From contig CBDCEM010000001.1 of NCBI GenBank assembly GCA_965215825.1, positions 239,984 to 303,983 of the forward strand: DNA of 64,000 nucleotides, written 5' to 3'. Under the pieces are notes generated by a model, which saw only the letters and a program-made list of their open reading frames with translations, was not told the origin of the DNA and did not search any database. Shown in pieces: positions 52,756 through 62,159 of the stretch. A program made the position numbers and the translations under genes. Source of the DNA: JAWPMT01 sp965215825. Lineage in GTDB: Bacteria; Bacteroidota; Bacteroidia; Cytophagales; Cyclobacteriaceae. Within the stretch, counting starts at the first letter, position 1, and each line of letters starts with the position of its first letter.

Positions 52756-54982
52756 TGGCCCCACTTATTTCAATTTGAAAATATGCACCTTCATCACTGT
52801 GATGTCCAATAAGCTTCCCGTTCAACCGCTCAATTGCTTCTCCTGCTATTGCAAGCCCCAAACCGGTTCCATCCAGCTTTTTGGAATACCCTGGTTCAAA
52901 AATTATTTCAGTCCTGATCTCTTCTTTCGTTAAACCTGGACCATTATCTCTATAAACTATTATTGTTCGCTGTTCTCTTGTAGTGACGGAAATCTCTATT
53001 TTTGGACTGGTACGCTCGGATTGTATTAGCCAATAAATGCTGTTTTCAATCAAATTAGCTATTGCAATGTACAAGTCATTGGACCATCCATATATAAAAA
53101 TGTTATCCTCACAAGACAGCTCGAATTCAATTTTAGAGTCTTCTATTGAACGTCTAAAAATTTGATAGGCATCCAATATTGACTTCTTTACTTCGAAATC
53201 TCCTTTAGCGCCTCTTTTTTGACTAGCCAAGGGATTGACACGTTGAAAAAGGTCTGATAATTGCGAACTATGCTTCTCAAAGCCCTCTAGGCTGGAATTG
53301 ATATCTTCAATAAGGCTTTCATCACCAGTAGCTTTGTAGTGACGAAAATATCTTTCTATCACGGGAGCTTCATTTCTAAAAAAATGAATCGATTTTCTGC
53401 CCTCATGCAGAATGAAAGAAACAATTTTCCCCAAGGTCGCTTGTCCTTGGTAAATTGCTATTGTTTTCTTTACTTCTTCAAGTAGTTGAGTTTTCCTTTG
53501 TTCTTCTTTATTAATTATTGAAGAGATCTCTTCTACTTGTTCATTTTCAAGATTTAACTTTTTTAGCTTACCCTCGACCGATCCTTTTAACTCGGAAAAA
53601 CTAAAAAGTTCATCTAGAGTGTGCTGAATAGATGTCCTTCCTCTTCTGCTCTTTTTCGTATTCTTTCGGTAGGTAAGCCTCCGTAGCTCAAGCTCTCGAA
53701 GAGCCTTTTTACATATTTCTTTTAATCCAAAATACGCTTCATTTTCTTTCAATCCATCTCTGGCGCTCTTTTCTTGTAAATCAGATTGTTCTTCAGGCTC
53801 AATCGTAATAAATCCTACAACTTGATTGTTGCTAACTCTTAACGTAAAGTCTTGAATCCGATCTTTATCTAAATCTAGCCAATCAATTCCGCCATTACCA
53901 TAAGGCCGTACTCTGAAGTCATTCCTAAATAGATTTACTCCATAAACTTCATTGAGAAGTCGCTTCGCCTCCATCCTACCAACATATTTTTTGCTGATGG
54001 GATCAATCAGTCCTTTATTTATCAGATTTCCAATAGCATCAGGTTCTCTATCAAAGACACGAAAATCTACCCTGACCTTTCCGCAAAATTTACCTCCTTG
54101 CTCTAGTTTAAAACGAACATTGACCTCTTCTGATATTTTAGTTTCATCAACATTGTTTTCATATGTCAAAATCCCCTTTCCTTTATCATCAATTGTTCCA
54201 CTTATCTTGTAATCATATAATTTGATTATTGGGTATGCCTCTATCTTAAACTCTTTATTATTGTACTCAGGATATGGACAATTAACAAAAGCTAGATTTA
54301 TCTTGAATTCCTCTTCACTGAATTCTTGAAATGGAGAAATGAGCCTTCTTAATTCATTTTCCAGTGCATCGATGTTTTCTTTAGTCCAATAGGATAATTT
54401 CAGGTCATCCTTTTCGGTTATTTCTCCTTCAACCTCTTCCCGGACCTTCTCATCTTTTGCAATGATTTCTATGTACGTTCCGGGTTCCTTAGAAGTATCT
54501 TTTTCTTCTACCAGAAGCTTGATATTAGATAAGAACTCCTCTGTATTGAAAACCCTCCAATCTACGACCGCACTGGACTCTTTACCTTCATCAGTCACAG
54601 TTGTAAGAGTAAGTTCTTGTCCTAGAATTGAAGCGGCAAACCTTCCAATTCCTTTCCTTCCCTGAAACAGCCTTCCATTTGGGCTGGTTTTTCTTTTGAG
54701 CTTATCATTAGTCGCTGGAACAAGCCATTTATTAACAACAGTGTCAAAGCTCATGCCATGACCATCATCTTCAATTTTGATTGAGAGGGCTGGCTCATTA
54801 TCTATGCTTTTGTATGTAAAGATGACATCAACCTTTTTCGAGTCAGCATCGTAAGAATTTTTCACTAATTCAACAAGAGCCGCATACGAATCCCCAATCA
54901 GGTCACTACCGATGGTATGAATTAATCGTGCAGCGGGCCTTATTTGATAATATCCGTCGGGTGATTTCTCTTGCTCAATCAT
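52748..54982 (-). CDS. Protein with two GHKL ATPase domains (MORC/Hsp90-like and histidine-kinase-like)
   Basis: The protein has 744 residues. The N-terminal ATPase has ALVELVKNSYDADSKK (Glu38, Asn42, Asp45) and IEDDGHGMSFD (72-80), then GIGRFA. This is the HATPase_c_3/MutL-MORC pattern. Residues about 500-540 form a helical dimer with LHEGRKSIHFF resembling an H-box. The C-terminal ATPase has NLIENSIYWL, YRDNGPGLTKEEI and DGTGLGLAIAGEAI, the classical histidine-kinase N, G1 and G2 boxes. The long middle domain is a transducer. It overlaps the methyltransferase gene by four bases and the receiver gene by eight, so all three form one operon. Confidence 0.85.
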   Translation of the reverse strand: MIEQEKSPDGYYQIRPAARLIHTIGSDLIGDSYAALVELVKNSYDADSKKVDVIFTYKSIDNEPALSIKIEDDGHGMSFDTVVNKWLVPATNDKLKRKTSPNGRLFQGRKGIGRFAASILGQELTLTTVTDEGKESSAVVDWRVFNTEEFLSNIKLLVEEKDTSKEPGTYIEIIAKDEKVREEVEGEITEKDDLKLSYWTKENIDALENELRRLISPFQEFSEEEFKINLAFVNCPYPEYNNKEFKIEAYPIIKLYDYKISGTIDDKGKGILTYENNVDETKISEEVNVRFKLEQGGKFCGKVRVDFRVFDREPDAIGNLINKGLIDPISKKYVGRMEAKRLLNEVYGVNLFRNDFRVRPYGNGGIDWLDLDKDRIQDFTLRVSNNQVVGFITIEPEEQSDLQEKSARDGLKENEAYFGLKEICKKALRELELRRLTYRKNTKKSRRGRTSIQHTLDELFSFSELKGSVEGKLKKLNLENEQVEEISSIINKEEQRKTQLLEEVKKTIAIYQGQATLGKIVSFILHEGRKSIHFFRNEAPVIERYFRHYKATGDESLIEDINSSLEGFEKHSSQLSDLFQRVNPLASQKRGAKGDFEVKKSILDAYQIFRRSIEDSKIEFELSCEDNIFIYGWSNDLYIAIANLIENSIYWLIQSERTSPKIEISVTTREQRTIIVYRDNGPGLTKEEIRTEIIFEPGYSKKLDGTGLGLAIAGEAIERLNGKLIGHHSDEGAYFQIEISGANE

Positions 54983-56106
54983 AATATGGTTTTAACGATT
55001 TTGGCAATTTCATATGCCATCATGGGAGGAACAGCATTCCCAATTTGTTTAAAGGCAGGTGTCCTATTCACTCCCTCTCTCATTCCTTCAAAGTAATAGT
55101 CATCAGCAAAAGACTGAATTCTTGCAGCCTCTCGAATAGTCAGCGACCTGTTTTGCTGGATATCGGGATGAATGTAATAATGTCCATCCTTTGCAATATG
55201 CGCAACGACGGTTTGTGAAAATGGCCTATCTGAAGCTACTACTTTAAACCTATCATGAAAGGATGTCCGATTTCTATGGGTTTTTAAAGTCTCTGGAAGG
55301 TCGTTATAGTTAAGACGTTCGTTTTGTTCATTCCATTTATCAACGACAATTTTATATATCTCCTTATCCTGATCCGAATGAGGTCTAGCCTTGTGTTGAG
55401 TTAAAATATTAACACCATTCCTTATATCGTTTTTCTTCAAATATTCATGGGCAATACCTCTATAAGTGGTAAACTTATCAACTCCCTCTCCAGCTTGAAT
55501 CCGAGGTAGATCAGCCAGAAGATCTTCAACCTTACTACTGACTTTGATATTCACTTTCTCCAAATCCGGAATCTCAAAATCAAGGTGTTTACTCCACCCA
55601 ATAATTATAATTCGTCTTCTTTTCTGAAGCACTCCAAAACTGTTTGCCTCAACTGTAAACAGTTTCATAGAATAACCCTTTTTATCAAACAGTTTTTCCA
55701 TGTTTTGGAGATAAATCCCTCTTTTAGCAGACTTTAAACCAATAACATTTTCGAATACAAACACTTTTGGCTTGTACTGTTCAAGGTACTGAGCATACTG
55801 AACGTAAAGAAAATTTCTTGGGTCACCTGACATACCATTTACCGATCTAGCTCTTCCTACTAGAGAATAAGCTTGGCATGGAGGTCCACCTATGATAACA
55901 TCGATTTCACCGGAGAAAGACTTATTTATTTTGCTATGAATGATAGAATTATTTGAATCTGAAATTGGCAAATTAATGATCGAATTTAATAATTCTTCCG
56001 GTATATATGAATAAAGTTCCTTTCTTGATATTTCACCCTTAAGGTAATCCCAGTAAACGTCGATACTATTATTAGATTTAAGATAATGGTATGCGGTTCT
56101 TGTTCT
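54979..56106 (-). CDS. dcm: DNA (cytosine-5-)-methyltransferase, truncated at its 5' end by the chimeric join
   Basis: About 375 residues of the C5 methyltransferase remain. Motif IV is IIGGPPCQAYSLVGRARS with the catalytic Cys, and motif VI is KVFVFENVIGLKS. Motif VIII is VLQKRRRIIIIGW, and motif X is AFKQIGNAVPPMMAYEIAK. Motif I (DLFxGxGG), the SAM-binding loop at the N-terminus, is absent. Reading upstream from TRTAYHYLKSN the frame runs into GC-rich DNA of another organism at about 56,106. The gene is therefore cut by the assembly join and not naturally truncated. Confidence 0.9.
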   Translation of the reverse strand, partial: RTRTAYHYLKSNNSIDVYWDYLKGEISRKELYSYIPEELLNSIINLPISDSNNSIIHSKINKSFSGEIDVIIGGPPCQAYSLVGRARSVNGMSGDPRNFLYVQYAQYLEQYKPKVFVFENVIGLKSAKRGIYLQNMEKLFDKKGYSMKLFTVEANSFGVLQKRRRIIIIGWSKHLDFEIPDLEKVNIKVSSKVEDLLADLPRIQAGEGVDKFTTYRGIAHEYLKKNDIRNGVNILTQHKARPHSDQDKEIYKIVVDKWNEQNERLNYNDLPETLKTHRNRTSFHDRFKVVASDRPFSQTVVAHIAKDGHYYIHPDIQQNRSLTIREAARIQSFADDYYFEGMREGVNRTPAFKQIGNAVPPMMAYEIAKIVKTIL

Positions 56107-56872
56107 ATGTACCACCAGGGCTCCGATGGCCGCCTCCAGGCCTTGGAGATGGTCCAGAGGGCAGAGCAGGCGAGGGCAGAGGGCGCCGTCATCGACGTGG
56201 TGGTCTGAGGGGATGGGCGCCGACGGTGGTGCAAGGATCGCGAAGGTATCACGATCGATCCCTGCGGACCTCGTTGCCTCTGAGACTGACCTTACCCAGT
56301 GTCGCGTTCCGTGTTTGCCGTTTCTGGCTCTCTCCCTCGTCCCTCGTCTCTGGCAGGACGGCGCCAGTTGCCGCACGCCAGCGACGATCCCTTTCCCTTT
56401 CCCCAGCCCACTCCCGAGTGCGAATGAGTTTCCCATACCAACAGGAGCTTTCCTATACCTGTGCCCTCTCCCTTCCCGTGCCCATCCAGTGCCCAGCTGT
56501 GTCCCTCGTTTGCCCCAGTGGCCCTGCCCAGTCGCATGTGCAAGATAGCACGCATGGCATCGATGAAGGATGATGAGAGAACAGCAGCTGCGGAGCGATG
56601 GCTTCCATCTGCCACTGCCTCACCCGGTAAAATCGTCGCTTGAATGCCCGAGCTTGGCCGGGCACTGGCAGAGGACATACCCGTGCCGGAGTCGGCGTCG
56701 CGGCCATCTCCGCAGCGCAATATCGCATCGATGCCATCGCGACCACATCCAGACACTGCCGCTGGCGCTGAACGAGGCTGCGTACTTACTTGGCGGGAAT
56801 CCATTGGGAAGCATTCAAAGCTTGCTTTCCTGCGGGGCAACGAGACGCTAAACACCTGGCGGGTAAGAGGCG
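56107..56872. other. Upstream part of GC-rich segment, no supported gene
   Basis: Several overlapping frames are open on both strands, as expected at this GC content. None shows a domain. It may be the promoter/5' region of the F-box/ankyrin gene. Confidence 0.4.
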
Positions 56873-58498
56873 ATGGCTGCACGCGGGCTGTCCTCTTGCG
56901 CAACTGGGCGGGCGCCGTACATGTCCAAGCATCCGGTGCCGTGTAATTCGCAGGCATGCTCGGGCTTGGCCGTCACATCACCCCGCGTGGGTCCGGTCGC
57001 TCGCGCAGGGTGGGACGATCTGCCTGGGGAGCTGCATCGCGAGATCTTGCGGCTGGTGCCGCTGCGCGACGCGACGGCGGCGCGGGGGGTGTCGCGGAAG
57101 ATGCGCGACGAGGTGGACGAGGTGTGGAGGGCGTGGGGCATCCGGGCCACGGCGGAAGACTGGCGGTGGGGCATACGCCGTCTTTTGGTCTATAGGGCGG
57201 GATAAGACTCAGTTGACCATGCCCCGCTGTTGGTATACGCGCATGACGGGTCCCACGCCCACCACTTGGCCAGCCTGTGGCTGTGGTGGCTGCCGGTGTT
57301 GGTGGCGGAAGGGCCAGACATCAATGGCATGTCGTGGACCGTGCATTGCCATCCGGAGATTGACCATTCACCGCTGATGGTGGCGGTGCGGGCGCGGCAG
57401 CCAGTGGGGCGCGGGGCAGACGGCAAGGTGGAGTGGGCGTACGCGCTGGGGGACGAGGAGGTGGCGCGCATGGTGCGGGTGGCGGCAGGGAGGGGGGCGG
57501 ACGTCAACCAGCGGCTTCGCCGCGCATTGCCACTGATGACCTACTGCGCTGTCCGGGGCTGCGTTTAGGCGGTGAAGGCGTGCCTGGCAGCAGGAGCGGA
57601 TGTGGATGGACAAACTTGGTTCCACGAGATGGCGGGATGGACGGCGCTGGTGCATGCCGGGCGTGGGGGTCACGAGGCGGTGGTGGAGACGCTGCTGGAG
57701 GCGGGGGCGACGGTCAAGGTCGGGCGCGACGACCGGGATCACACGTTGGCGGGGGTGTGCGATGGTCATCCGACGCCGGGCATCGTGAGACGGCTTGCGG
57801 AGCTGGGTGCAAGCGTGAGCGCAGTCGACCCGAGTGGGGTCCCGCCCCTCCACTGCGCGGCGCGCCACGGCGAAGCGGCGGTGATGGAGGCCCTGGTGGA
57901 TCTGGGGGCCAACGTGGCCAGCGTCGACGGCCAAGGAAGGAACGCGATGTATTACGCGGCATCCGGGGAGGCCGTGCGGTTTCTGGCGGCACGAGGGTTG
58001 AGCATCCAGGGCGACGGTGTCCGCGACTCCCCGCTCCTGTGTGCGTGCTGTGATGGCCACGTCGACGCCGTCCGCGCATTTGCGGAGCTGGGCGCGGACC
58101 TCAGCTATCAGGGAAAGAAAGGTAACACGGCGCTCCACTGCGCGGTGCAGTTCGCCCAAGAGGACGTGGCTGTGGCGATGGCGCGGGTGCTGCTGGCGGC
58201 GGGGGCGGACGTCAAGGCCGTGAATGACAAGGGCCAGTCGCCCCCGCACACGGTCGTTCACGCCGCGTGCGTGGACGTGCTGCTGGAGGGCGGGGCGGAC
58301 CTGGAGGCGCGGGACTGGAAGGACAGGACGCCCATCTGCGTTGCGGAGCCCAACTTGCCTTCCAATGCAAAGGTGGTGGTGCGGATGGCCGAACGCGGCG
58401 CGGACCTAGACAGCACGGGCGGGCAGCCGGGGCTGGTGAAGCTCCGCATGACGAAGCTGCGCCTGATCCCAGCACAGCCCCAGAGCCAGCCGGGCTGA
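56873..58498 (+). pseudogene. F-box/ankyrin-repeat gene interrupted by two in-frame stops
   Basis: One frame (frame 2) stays coherent from 56873 to the TGA at 58496-58498 but contains TAA at 57203-57205 and TAG at 57566-57568. Part one carries an F-box-like motif (DDLPGELHREILRLVPLRDA) at about residues 48-80. Parts two and three carry ankyrin repeats (GWTALVHAGRGGHEAVVETL, GVPPLHCAARHGEAAVMEAL, GNTALHCAVQFAQEDVAVAM). Both stops lie where glutamine fits well (GCV*AVKACLAAGADVD) and each is one C-to-T change from a Gln codon. It is a pseudogene, an alternative code, or sequence error. The true start is uncertain (56921 is also possible). Confidence 0.7.
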
Positions 58499-59836
58499 CA
58501 GAGGGTGCCAGGTGGGGGCGTGGGGGAGGCACATCGCGCGTCACATTGTGCATAGTACTATGCTGTGTGTGTGTGCCAGAAGTGGGCGCGGGAGGTGACA
58601 GGGTCGGGCATCGGCTGCGGCTGTCGAAATACCATCAACTGAGCGACGTGTGCACACTCGCGCACACCTCGCCCTCGTCACTCGCTTGCCCTCGTCCTGC
58701 CCTGGCCACCCCGCCCCTGTCCTGCGCCCGCAGCCAGGGCAGCTGTCAGCGCTGGGCCTCGAGCGCTGCGGCCTCCAACCCCACGCCGAGGTGCAAGTCT
58801 CTCAGGTCCGCCGGGCCAAGCATGACAAGCTGATCGAGGAAAAGGTGGCAGGGCTCGTTTGACGGAGAGGCGGGGCGGCGGCAAGGCAAGCCAGGGGCCC
58901 TGGTGTCCTCGGGAGGGTCACGGGAACGACGGGGGCGATGGGGGTCACTGTGGATGGCGGGAGTGTTTTCAGAGTGTTTTGTTGGCACGTGCAGGGTGCG
59001 GTGCGTGCTTGTGGGCAAGGGCGTGAGACGTGTGCACGCCATGGCGTGGGAAGGATTGAAGAAGGACAAGAGAGGGTCATCGCTGGGATGCCAGCGCTGT
59101 GCCAGCCATGCCAGCCACTGCATGCCCTGTGCCCCAGGGTGCCCCACCTCGCCGCCCCTGACGTGGTTTGATCAACCGCGATCCATCCCTGCCTTGCGGC
59201 GTCTCATCCATTGGCCTGGGATGGCCCCGTCAACATACGGCAGGGGCATACCTCCTCGTCTTGCCCACTGCCACAGCCGCCCCGCACGCTGCACTCACGC
59301 AGGGCCAGGGACAAGACTGGGCTGGGCTGCGTGAGGCACGTTGCCTTGCCGTTTGACTGTGGCCGATACCAACTGCAAGCTGCAGCGCCACAGATCCCCG
59401 CCTCTGTGGCATGGCGAGACGTCACGCCGCCCGCAGCCCCAGCGCAGCCACCCGACGAGGCGGGCGGGCGGTGAGCTAAGCAGAGACGGGCCTAGGAGTC
59501 GTCACGGCTGGGGCACCGCATGTGGGGTCAGCCAGGCCCCTCGACGGGTGGGTTGGCAGGCGCCGGCGGGGCTGCCCTCACGCTGGCCTCACGTCAAGCC
59601 CTTTTCAAACAAGCTGCGTTGCGAGTGCGCCCACTCGATCAAAGAGTAGTCAATCAAACAAGAGACATGGCGCATATGCCCCATGCATCCTGGCCCGCCA
59701 TGGGTCCAGAAGGCTGTAGGCTTTAAGCTGCACTGCTCCAACGACGATGCGCAAGTCACTGGCCTGGCACCTTTGACCGTCCGGTCCGGTTCCCCCAGTC
59801 ACCCACCGCACTCCAAGTGCCTCGCGACCAAGCCCC
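58499..59836. other. Middle part of GC-rich segment, no supported gene
   Basis: These 1.34 kb hold no recognisable protein on either strand. They contain short runs of GT, CA and CCC-rich sequence such as 58560-58575 (TGTGTGTGTG). They could be untranslated regions between two converging eukaryotic genes. Confidence 0.4.
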
Positions 59837-60185
59837 TCACCCGCTCCAAGACACCGACTCCCTACCAGCCCCCTCCGCCACCCCCGCTGTCCCATCTGCC
59901 ACCCCCCCCGCCTCGACCTGCCCGCTAGCCCCCACATCTGCCACCCTCTCCGCCCCCGCTGCCCCACTTCCCCGGTAAACCGACACCTCCAGTCCGTCGG
60001 GCACGTCTTCTCGGAAATCAAACACGCTCTCCAGGAACTGGCTCTCGTAGCACGATGACGACCTCACGTACTGGAGGTACGCCTGCATGCCGCCCTGGGC
60101 AAACACCCCCGCGTTGTCTGCCACCACGATAGCCCCCGGCGCCAGGTGCGGCTCGGCGGCTTTGAGGTGCCCTCCATGAAGCTGC
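59837..60185 (-). CDS. Class I SAM methyltransferase-like gene, 3' fragment (catechol O-methyltransferase type)
   Basis: On the minus strand a frame reads HLKAAEPHLAPGAIVVADN then AGVFAQGGMQAYLQYVRSS and FREDVPDGLEVSVYRG. The LxPGAxVVADN motif followed by YLxYVRSS and the closing LEVSVY are typical of YrrM/COMT-like enzymes. After that come about 40 low-complexity Gly/Ala/Val residues to a TGA at 59837. The 5' part is replaced by foreign, AT-richer DNA at about 60,185. The enzyme transfers a methyl group, with substrate unknown. It belongs to the eukaryote-like segment and its start is lost. Confidence 0.6.
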
Positions 60186-60515
60186 CTTTTTTCTTTTGTT
60201 TGGGGGAATTGAGGGACGTCGGGTTCAGTTTTGCCATAGTCAGTTGCTGGTATTTTGCTAATCATATGGGGAAAATCGACGAACTGTCTACACAATGATT
60301 GCCATTATGCGTGGTGGTGCACTACTATTTACGAGAAATTAAATACCAATGGGGTATATCACTGGCTGTGGCCTGAGGGGGCCTAAATACTCGATTTGGG
60401 GCGTTAAAAAATGCCTAAACTTAGAGTTGCTTTTCGATTGCCCTATTTTATTGTGCGCCGTTTCCCAATATCTGGGAGTCTACTTATTCCTACCCAAACC
60501 CAAACTATTTTAGTC
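60186..60515. other. Upstream region of rplY (Verrucomicrobiota segment)
   Basis: This 330-bp AT-richer stretch should contain the rplY promoter. A minus-strand frame (SKIPATDYGKTEPDVPQF) runs into the join and could be the start of a divergent gene, but it is too short to identify. Confidence 0.4.
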
Positions 60516-61175
60516 ATGAATCAATATAAGCTCAAAGTCGTAAATCGTGAAGAAGTCAGCCGTGGAGCGGTTCGTCGTCTGCGTGCTGCTGGCCAAATTC
60601 CTGCCAATGTCTATGGCAAGGGAGAGGCTCGCGCGATCCAGGTTTCTGCCGTTGAGTTTCGTGATCTCAGCCGTGAGATCGCTGGTGAAGCCGCTCTTGT
60701 TGAACTTAATGACGACAAGGGCGAAACAACGCTCACCCAAGTTAAAAGTGTTCAGCGCAATGCCATCAAGGGCGGCATTGATCACATCGATTTTCAACTG
60801 GTCACTCGTGGCGAGGCCATGACGACGAACATCCCTGTTAGCCTCGTCAATGAGTCTGACTGTGTTGGTGTTCGAGTTGATGGCGGTATGGTCGAAGTTC
60901 AACTCCACGAAGTGGAAGTGCGCTGTCGTCCATCCAAGATGCCTGACAATGTTCCTGTTGATGTTGCCGAACTGAAGGCTGGTGAGTCGATCCACGTTCG
61001 TAACCTTCCCGCAATTGACGGCGTTGAGTATCTTGGTAACGAAGATACCGTAGTCGTTGCTTGCGCGGCTGCCAAGATCGTTGCGGAATCAGCACCCGCT
61101 GCTGAAGCAGCGGCACCAACCGAGGAGGCTGCACCTGAGGCCGAAGCTGCCGAAGAAGCTCCAGCTGAATCTTAA
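60516..61175 (+). CDS. rplY: 50S ribosomal protein L25 (general stress protein Ctc type)
   Basis: The protein has 219 residues from the ATG at 60516. An upstream in-frame start at 60411 would add 35 residues not found in the family. The L25/TL5 N-domain (KVVNREEVSRGAVRRLRAAGQIPANVYGKGEA) binds 5S rRNA. The C-terminal Ctc domain follows (VGVRVDGGMVEVQLHEVEVRCRPSKMPDNV). The tail is Ala/Glu-rich (about 195-219). It heads the cluster rplY-pth-rpsF-ssb-rplI-dnaB. A strong terminator hairpin after its stop partly separates it from pth. Confidence 0.93.
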   Translation: MNQYKLKVVNREEVSRGAVRRLRAAGQIPANVYGKGEARAIQVSAVEFRDLSREIAGEAALVELNDDKGETTLTQVKSVQRNAIKGGIDHIDFQLVTRGEAMTTNIPVSLVNESDCVGVRVDGGMVEVQLHEVEVRCRPSKMPDNVPVDVAELKAGESIHVRNLPAIDGVEYLGNEDTVVVACAAAKIVAESAPAAEAAAPTEEAAPEAEAAEEAPAES

Positions 61176-61189
61176 ACACCTTTAATCCT

Positions 61190-61220
61190 GCGGCGCGTAG
61201 CTTGCTACGCGCCGCTTTTT
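61190..61220 (+). terminator. Hairpin terminator after rplY
   Basis: GCGGCGCGTAGC (61190-61201) is a perfect inverted match of GCTACGCGCCGC (61204-61215), then TTTTT. pth begins 12 bp later, so it may attenuate read-through. Confidence 0.85.
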
Positions 61221-61232
61221 GTTCTTTTACAT

Positions 61233-61820
61233 ATGTCCATCGCGGTAATTGCCGGTCTAGGAAATCCCGGACTGAAATACCGCAACACCCGACACAATAT
61301 CGGATTCGATGTTGTGGACCGACTGGCTGCCCGAGAAGGGGCTAGTTGGAAGGCTGACGCCCGGCTAGAAGCCGAAGTGGCAGCTGTTGTCCATGGCGAT
61401 CGCAAGCTGATGTTGGTGAAGCCGCAGACTTTTATGAATGCTAGCGGGCGCTCTTTGGGAGCCGTGCTGCGCTATCGAAAGTTGCCGGCAGAGTCGATGC
61501 TCGTCATTTATGATGATATTACGCTCGACCTTGCCCGTCCGAAGCTCAGTCACAGTGGCAGCGCCGGAGGTCATAACGGAATTTCTGATCTTCTGGATCA
61601 AGTCGGGAAAGGCTTTCTTCGCTATCGTATCGGAATCGGAGCCAAGCCGCACAAAACAATGGACCTCGCCGATTATGTTCTCAGTAAATTCACTGCGGAC
61701 GAACAACAACTTTTGGCCGATCGCATGCCGACTTATCTCGATCACCTCGCACTGGTGATTGACAAGGGCGTCGAGACCGCCATGAACACCATCAATCAAC
61801 GAAACGCCTCTCAACTATGA
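61233..61820 (+). CDS. pth: Peptidyl-tRNA hydrolase
   Basis: The 195-residue protein has the Pth signatures: IAGLGNPGLKYRNTRHNIGFDVVD with the catalytic His in TRHNIGF, LVKPQTFMNASGRSLG, and the SGSAGGHNGISDLLDQVG loop. It frees tRNA from peptidyl-tRNA dropped during translation. The stop overlaps the start of rpsF (ATGA), so translation is coupled. Confidence 0.95.
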   Translation: MSIAVIAGLGNPGLKYRNTRHNIGFDVVDRLAAREGASWKADARLEAEVAAVVHGDRKLMLVKPQTFMNASGRSLGAVLRYRKLPAESMLVIYDDITLDLARPKLSHSGSAGGHNGISDLLDQVGKGFLRYRIGIGAKPHKTMDLADYVLSKFTADEQQLLADRMPTYLDHLALVIDKGVETAMNTINQRNASQL

Positions 61821-62114
61821 GCGCCACAACCAATAACTATAAATTCTCTTTCATCCTCGACCTTCGTAACACCGAAGACGATGCCGCTAAGGTCGTGGAA
61901 GATATCAAGCAGACACTGACTGTCGTCGGTGGTGAAGCCACTTCGACTGAAGACCTCGGTGTGCGCGAGTTCTCTCGTGCAGCAGACCGCCGCTTCGCGC
62001 AAGGTCACTACATCCAGATGGAAGTCGCTGGCCCAGGGTTCCGTTCCTGCAGCACTTAAGGATAAGCTGATTCACGACAAGCGCGTGAACCGCATCTTCG
62101 TCGAGAACGCCTAA
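61817..62114 (+). pseudogene. rpsF: 30S ribosomal protein S6 with a +1 frameshift
   Basis: The first frame gives YKFSFILDLRNTEDDAAK through HYIQMEVAGPG, then terminates early (GFRSCST). In another frame the missing C-terminal residues continue as SVPAALKDKLIHDKRVNRIF, ending VENA at 62114. Removing one G at about 62,037 (CCCAGGG) restores a single protein of about 98 residues. S6 is essential for subunit assembly with S18, so this is most likely a sequencing error at a short G run and not a dead gene. Confidence 0.85.
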
Positions 62115-62159
62115 TCGCAGTCTTAGCCGGCTACCACCAGAACCCAGAACGCAAACGCC

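Larger units (their letters stand above)
56107..60185. other. GC-rich eukaryote-like segment joined to bacterial DNA
   Basis: Base composition changes sharply at both ends of this about 4.08-kb piece. Inside are an F-box/ankyrin gene on the plus strand, an O-methyltransferase-like fragment on the minus strand, and long pyrimidine-rich stretches (for example 59866-59925). No bacterial gene, ribosome-binding site or operon is seen. F-box plus ankyrin repeats and this composition favour a eukaryote, perhaps a microalga. Confidence 0.75.

Noticed and set aside
54979..56436. Methyltransferase ORF extended to 56436 with a long N-terminus
   Set aside because: The first 110 residues of that frame come from GC-rich foreign DNA and contain no motif I; the gene is cut at about 56,106.
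56292..56957. Minus-strand ORF of 221 residues in the GC-rich segment
   Set aside because: Low-complexity sequence with no domain; overlapping frames are open on both strands here.
57368..58261. Minus-strand ORF of 297 residues across the ankyrin region
   Set aside because: It is antisense to a frame with clear ankyrin repeats; long antisense frames are expected at this GC content and it shows no domain.
60411..60515. Longer rplY start at 60411
   Set aside because: The added 35 residues do not belong to L25, while the ATG at 60516 starts exactly at the family N-terminus.
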